From IMG/VR virus record IMGVR_UViG_3300017991_005548, positions 232,328 through 296,327 of that record: DNA of 64,000 nucleotides; one strand, 5' to 3'. Below, in pieces: positions 62,554 to 64,000 of the stretch. The position numbers and the translations under genes are program-made. How positions within the stretch are numbered: position 1 is the first letter of the stretch; each line of letters begins with the position of its first letter. The DNA comes from a virus. A model generated the notes under the pieces. The model made no database searches, was not told the DNA's origin, and saw nothing but the letters and a program-made list of their open reading frames with translations.

Positions 62554-63287
62554 GGGCGTTGTCCTTTTAAAAAATTATAAAGCATTTGATTAATACCATC
62601 TATGGTTACCTGTTCAGGTGGCATCTTCGCAACTAATCTTTTCATATACATTATATACGAACCTATGTAATCTCTACTGTTATACATGGCCCCCTGAGTA
62701 TCGCTAATTTGGAAATCGAATCCATACTTATTCAAATAAAACATAGTCTTCATTCTGGCAAACTTATTGGCAGTTTGCTCTATCCACATTAGTCTGTCAA
62801 TATCTTCTTCAAGCTGGGCTGGGTCATTGGTATAAATTGACATTGCAAAGTCATCACCATATTTACGGTATTGGTAAAAGTGAGCTAGTTCATGAAACAA
62901 AACAAACATCAGGTCGGAAGGATATTTCTTTAATACTGAGTTATCTATGACACATTGACCATGCATGGCGATCCCTTGTGCTCCAGTTAACTCCTCAAAA
63001 ACGTAAGGGACTCCGATAGCATCAATTTCATTGGAAATATCATGTGCCCAATTAGTTGCCATGTTTCCTGCTTTTAAATCAAGTTCCCCACAAACAACTT
63101 TCAATGCTATCTCATAAGCTTCTACAGTTTTCCCACCATACTCTTCCATTTCCTCATACACTTCTTTCTTGATCTCTTTGTCATCATTCAGTAACTTATG
63201 AGAAATATGGAGATATAAAGACCTTTCGATTTTATTGAAAGTGTCTGCCCCTGCAACAACAGTCTTACTGGTTTTGATTAATTTCAT
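62550..63287 (-). CDS. Zinc metallopeptidase-like protein (HELAH)
   Basis: The active-site helix FVLFHELAHFYQY places HELAH at residues 132-136, with a likely third ligand Glu170 in WIEQTANKFA 34 residues later, the gluzincin arrangement. The N-terminus MKLIKTSK is another copy of the recurrent motif. No signal peptide or pro-segment is evident, so action would be intracellular or virion-associated. It is coupled to the PcfJ-like gene by a 4-bp ATGA overlap, and an inverted element lies 18 bp upstream of its ATG. Confidence 0.82.
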   Translation of the reverse strand: MKLIKTSKTVVAGADTFNKIERSLYLHISHKLLNDDKEIKKEVYEEMEEYGGKTVEAYEIALKVVCGELDLKAGNMATNWAHDISNEIDAIGVPYVFEELTGAQGIAMHGQCVIDNSVLKKYPSDLMFVLFHELAHFYQYRKYGDDFAMSIYTNDPAQLEEDIDRLMWIEQTANKFARMKTMFYLNKYGFDFQISDTQGAMYNSRDYIGSYIMYMKRLVAKMPPEQVTIDGINQMLYNFLKGQRP

Positions 63288-63303
63288 AGGTACACCTTAG
63301 TTG

Positions 63304-63323
63304 TTCTAGAATTAATTCTAGAA
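63304..63323. promoter_or_regulatory. 20-bp perfect palindrome containing CTAGAAT-N2-ATTCTAG, copy 2
   Basis: TTCTAGAATTAATTCTAGAA is a perfect palindrome; its core at 63306-63321 shares 7-bp arms and 2-bp spacing with the element at 44057-44072. It is 16 bp upstream of the zincin ATG (core 18 bp). It follows the end of the 50-residue gene (63366) by 42 bp and probably regulates the zincin-PcfJ operon. Confidence 0.6.
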
Positions 63324-63365
63324 ACTATTAGCGGATACCTGTAGAAACCCCTGTCAAGAAATGAA

Positions 63366-63518
63366 TTATCTTGAAACTTTGAATTCAACTTTACAACCAA
63401 GATGCTTTTGAACAATTTCACGTTGTTCTTTACTAATTGGTTGAGAAGTATAAATAATTACCAGATCATCTGAAACACTAAATCGGACAACTCCAATTTC
63501 TAAAAGACAATCCTTCAT
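63366..63518 (-). CDS. Small hypothetical protein (50 residues)
   Basis: A short gene starting at 63518 with an ATGA overlap to the stop of the right-edge gene and ending at TAA (63366-63368). The product, MKDCLLEIGVVRFSV then YTSQPISKEQREIVQKHLGCKVEF, has two strands, a helix and a final strand, a compact alpha/beta layout. No family is recognised. The start-stop overlap, the upstream GAGGG sequence and the fold-like composition support it. Confidence 0.6.
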   Translation of the reverse strand: MKDCLLEIGVVRFSVSDDLVIIYTSQPISKEQREIVQKHLGCKVEFKVSR

Positions 63519-64000
63519 GGCATACCCTCTTCTATTTGTAGGTAAAACTCATGGAACCAAATGAGTAGTGTCTCCTTCAAACCATCCATATTCTTCAGAC
63601 GAATCCCTTGAATTTCACCTGAATCAACTGGCTTTTCGAAAACATAGGTTCCATCATGACAATCAAGTATACGAAACAAAGTTGTTTCATGATGGTCACT
63701 GCTTTCTATTTTGAAAACGTAACGGAATGAGTCATTATGAAGAACGTATGGCTCGATATGACGATTATCTTGCAAGTTCTTCATTTTTTTGAATGCAATG
63801 AGGAATTGCTGTACTGCAAAGACAGTGTCCTCAAGAATAGTTGTGACATCCTCATCTCTGGTAAGTATATTGTGCAAGAACTCACGAGCTTTTGCAACCT
63901 CGTTCCAATCCATATGCAGGATATAGAATAAATCCCGCGTGAAATGATCTGTCATTGTCGTATCCACTGAAGAATCTCCAATGGGGTGGGTGTGATTCAA
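63515..64000 (-). CDS. Hypothetical protein, 5' end at window edge
   Basis: At least 161 residues are visible; the first visible codon is TTG at the edge, so the true start may lie outside. The sequence is helical at the N-terminal side (WNEVAKAREFLHNIL; LEDTVFAVQQFLIAFKKM) and strand-rich in the second half (SFRYVFKIESSDHHETTLFRILD). No family recognised. It is coupled to the 50-residue gene downstream. Confidence 0.6.
   Translation of the reverse strand: MNHTHPIGDSSVDTTMTDHFTRDLFYILHMDWNEVAKAREFLHNILTRDEDVTTILEDTVFAVQQFLIAFKKMKNLQDNRHIEPYVLHNDSFRYVFKIESSDHHETTLFRILDCHDGTYVFEKPVDSGEIQGIRLKNMDGLKETLLIWFHEFYLQIEEGMP

Overview
This window is part of a tailed double-stranded DNA phage genome (Caudoviricetes), probably a large one recovered from a metagenome. 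Evidence for a phage: a large terminase subunit (7770-9605), a T4-type lysozyme (17837-18613), a beta-helix tail fibre or spike protein, about 33 kb of fibre-like repeat proteins, tightly packed operons with overlapping start and stop codons, and a monomeric class II ribonucleotide reductase interrupted by an intein. The DNA is AT-rich, uses Shine-Dalgarno sites such as GGAG and AGGAG, and reads with the standard bacterial code (TAA, TAG and TGA all end genes). No tRNA, rRNA, CRISPR array, integrase or transposase was seen. The host cannot be named. No portal, major capsid or tape-measure gene was recognised here.

Layout. (1) 1-17753, minus strand: a virion/assembly and nucleotide-metabolism block. 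In transcription order it holds small genes, an SMC-like AAA ATPase, the reductase, a terminator, a propeller-like protein, TerL, an acidic protein whose end carries a possible -1 frameshift, a lysine/glutamate-rich protein, a trypsin-like protease, a DUF1257-like protein, a terminator, a zincin fused to a degenerate nucleotidyltransferase-like domain, two small proteins and a DUF192 protein that runs off the left edge. (2) 17837-22511, plus strand: lysozyme, then a 403-bp non-coding region with four copies of an inverted-repeat element and a sigma70-like promoter. These precede a three-gene cassette (unknown protein, zinc-ribbon protein, VWA protein) and, after a terminator, a ClpP-like protease. 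(3) 22512-44029, minus strand: structural and fibre genes, including a 4276-residue protein made mostly of Ser/Gln/Glu repeats. (4) 44146-56721, plus strand: a lipoprotein, a subtilisin, three more fibre-like proteins with Ser-rich linkers, and a short UDP-sugar dehydrogenase. (5) 56745-64000, minus strand: zinc-ribbon and coiled-coil proteins, a 1221-residue PcfJ-like protein, a zincin and a partial gene at the right edge.

How the parts fit. The two fibre clusters lie on opposite strands but share the same linker repeat (a 33-bp/11-residue unit of the type SSSTSSEGYSE) and small Cys-containing modules, so they probably exchange modules by recombination. Several hydrolases (trypsin-like, ClpP-like, subtilisin, two zincins and a Cys/His/Asp protein) sit among structural genes. 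A short motif of the type hydrophobic-[K/S]-x-x-[A/S]-Q, or the N-terminal form M-[K/R]-x-I, recurs in about ten otherwise unrelated proteins. It could be a processing or virion-targeting signal. That motif, the giant serine protein, the frameshift candidate and the operator array upstream of the VWA cassette are the most unusual items.
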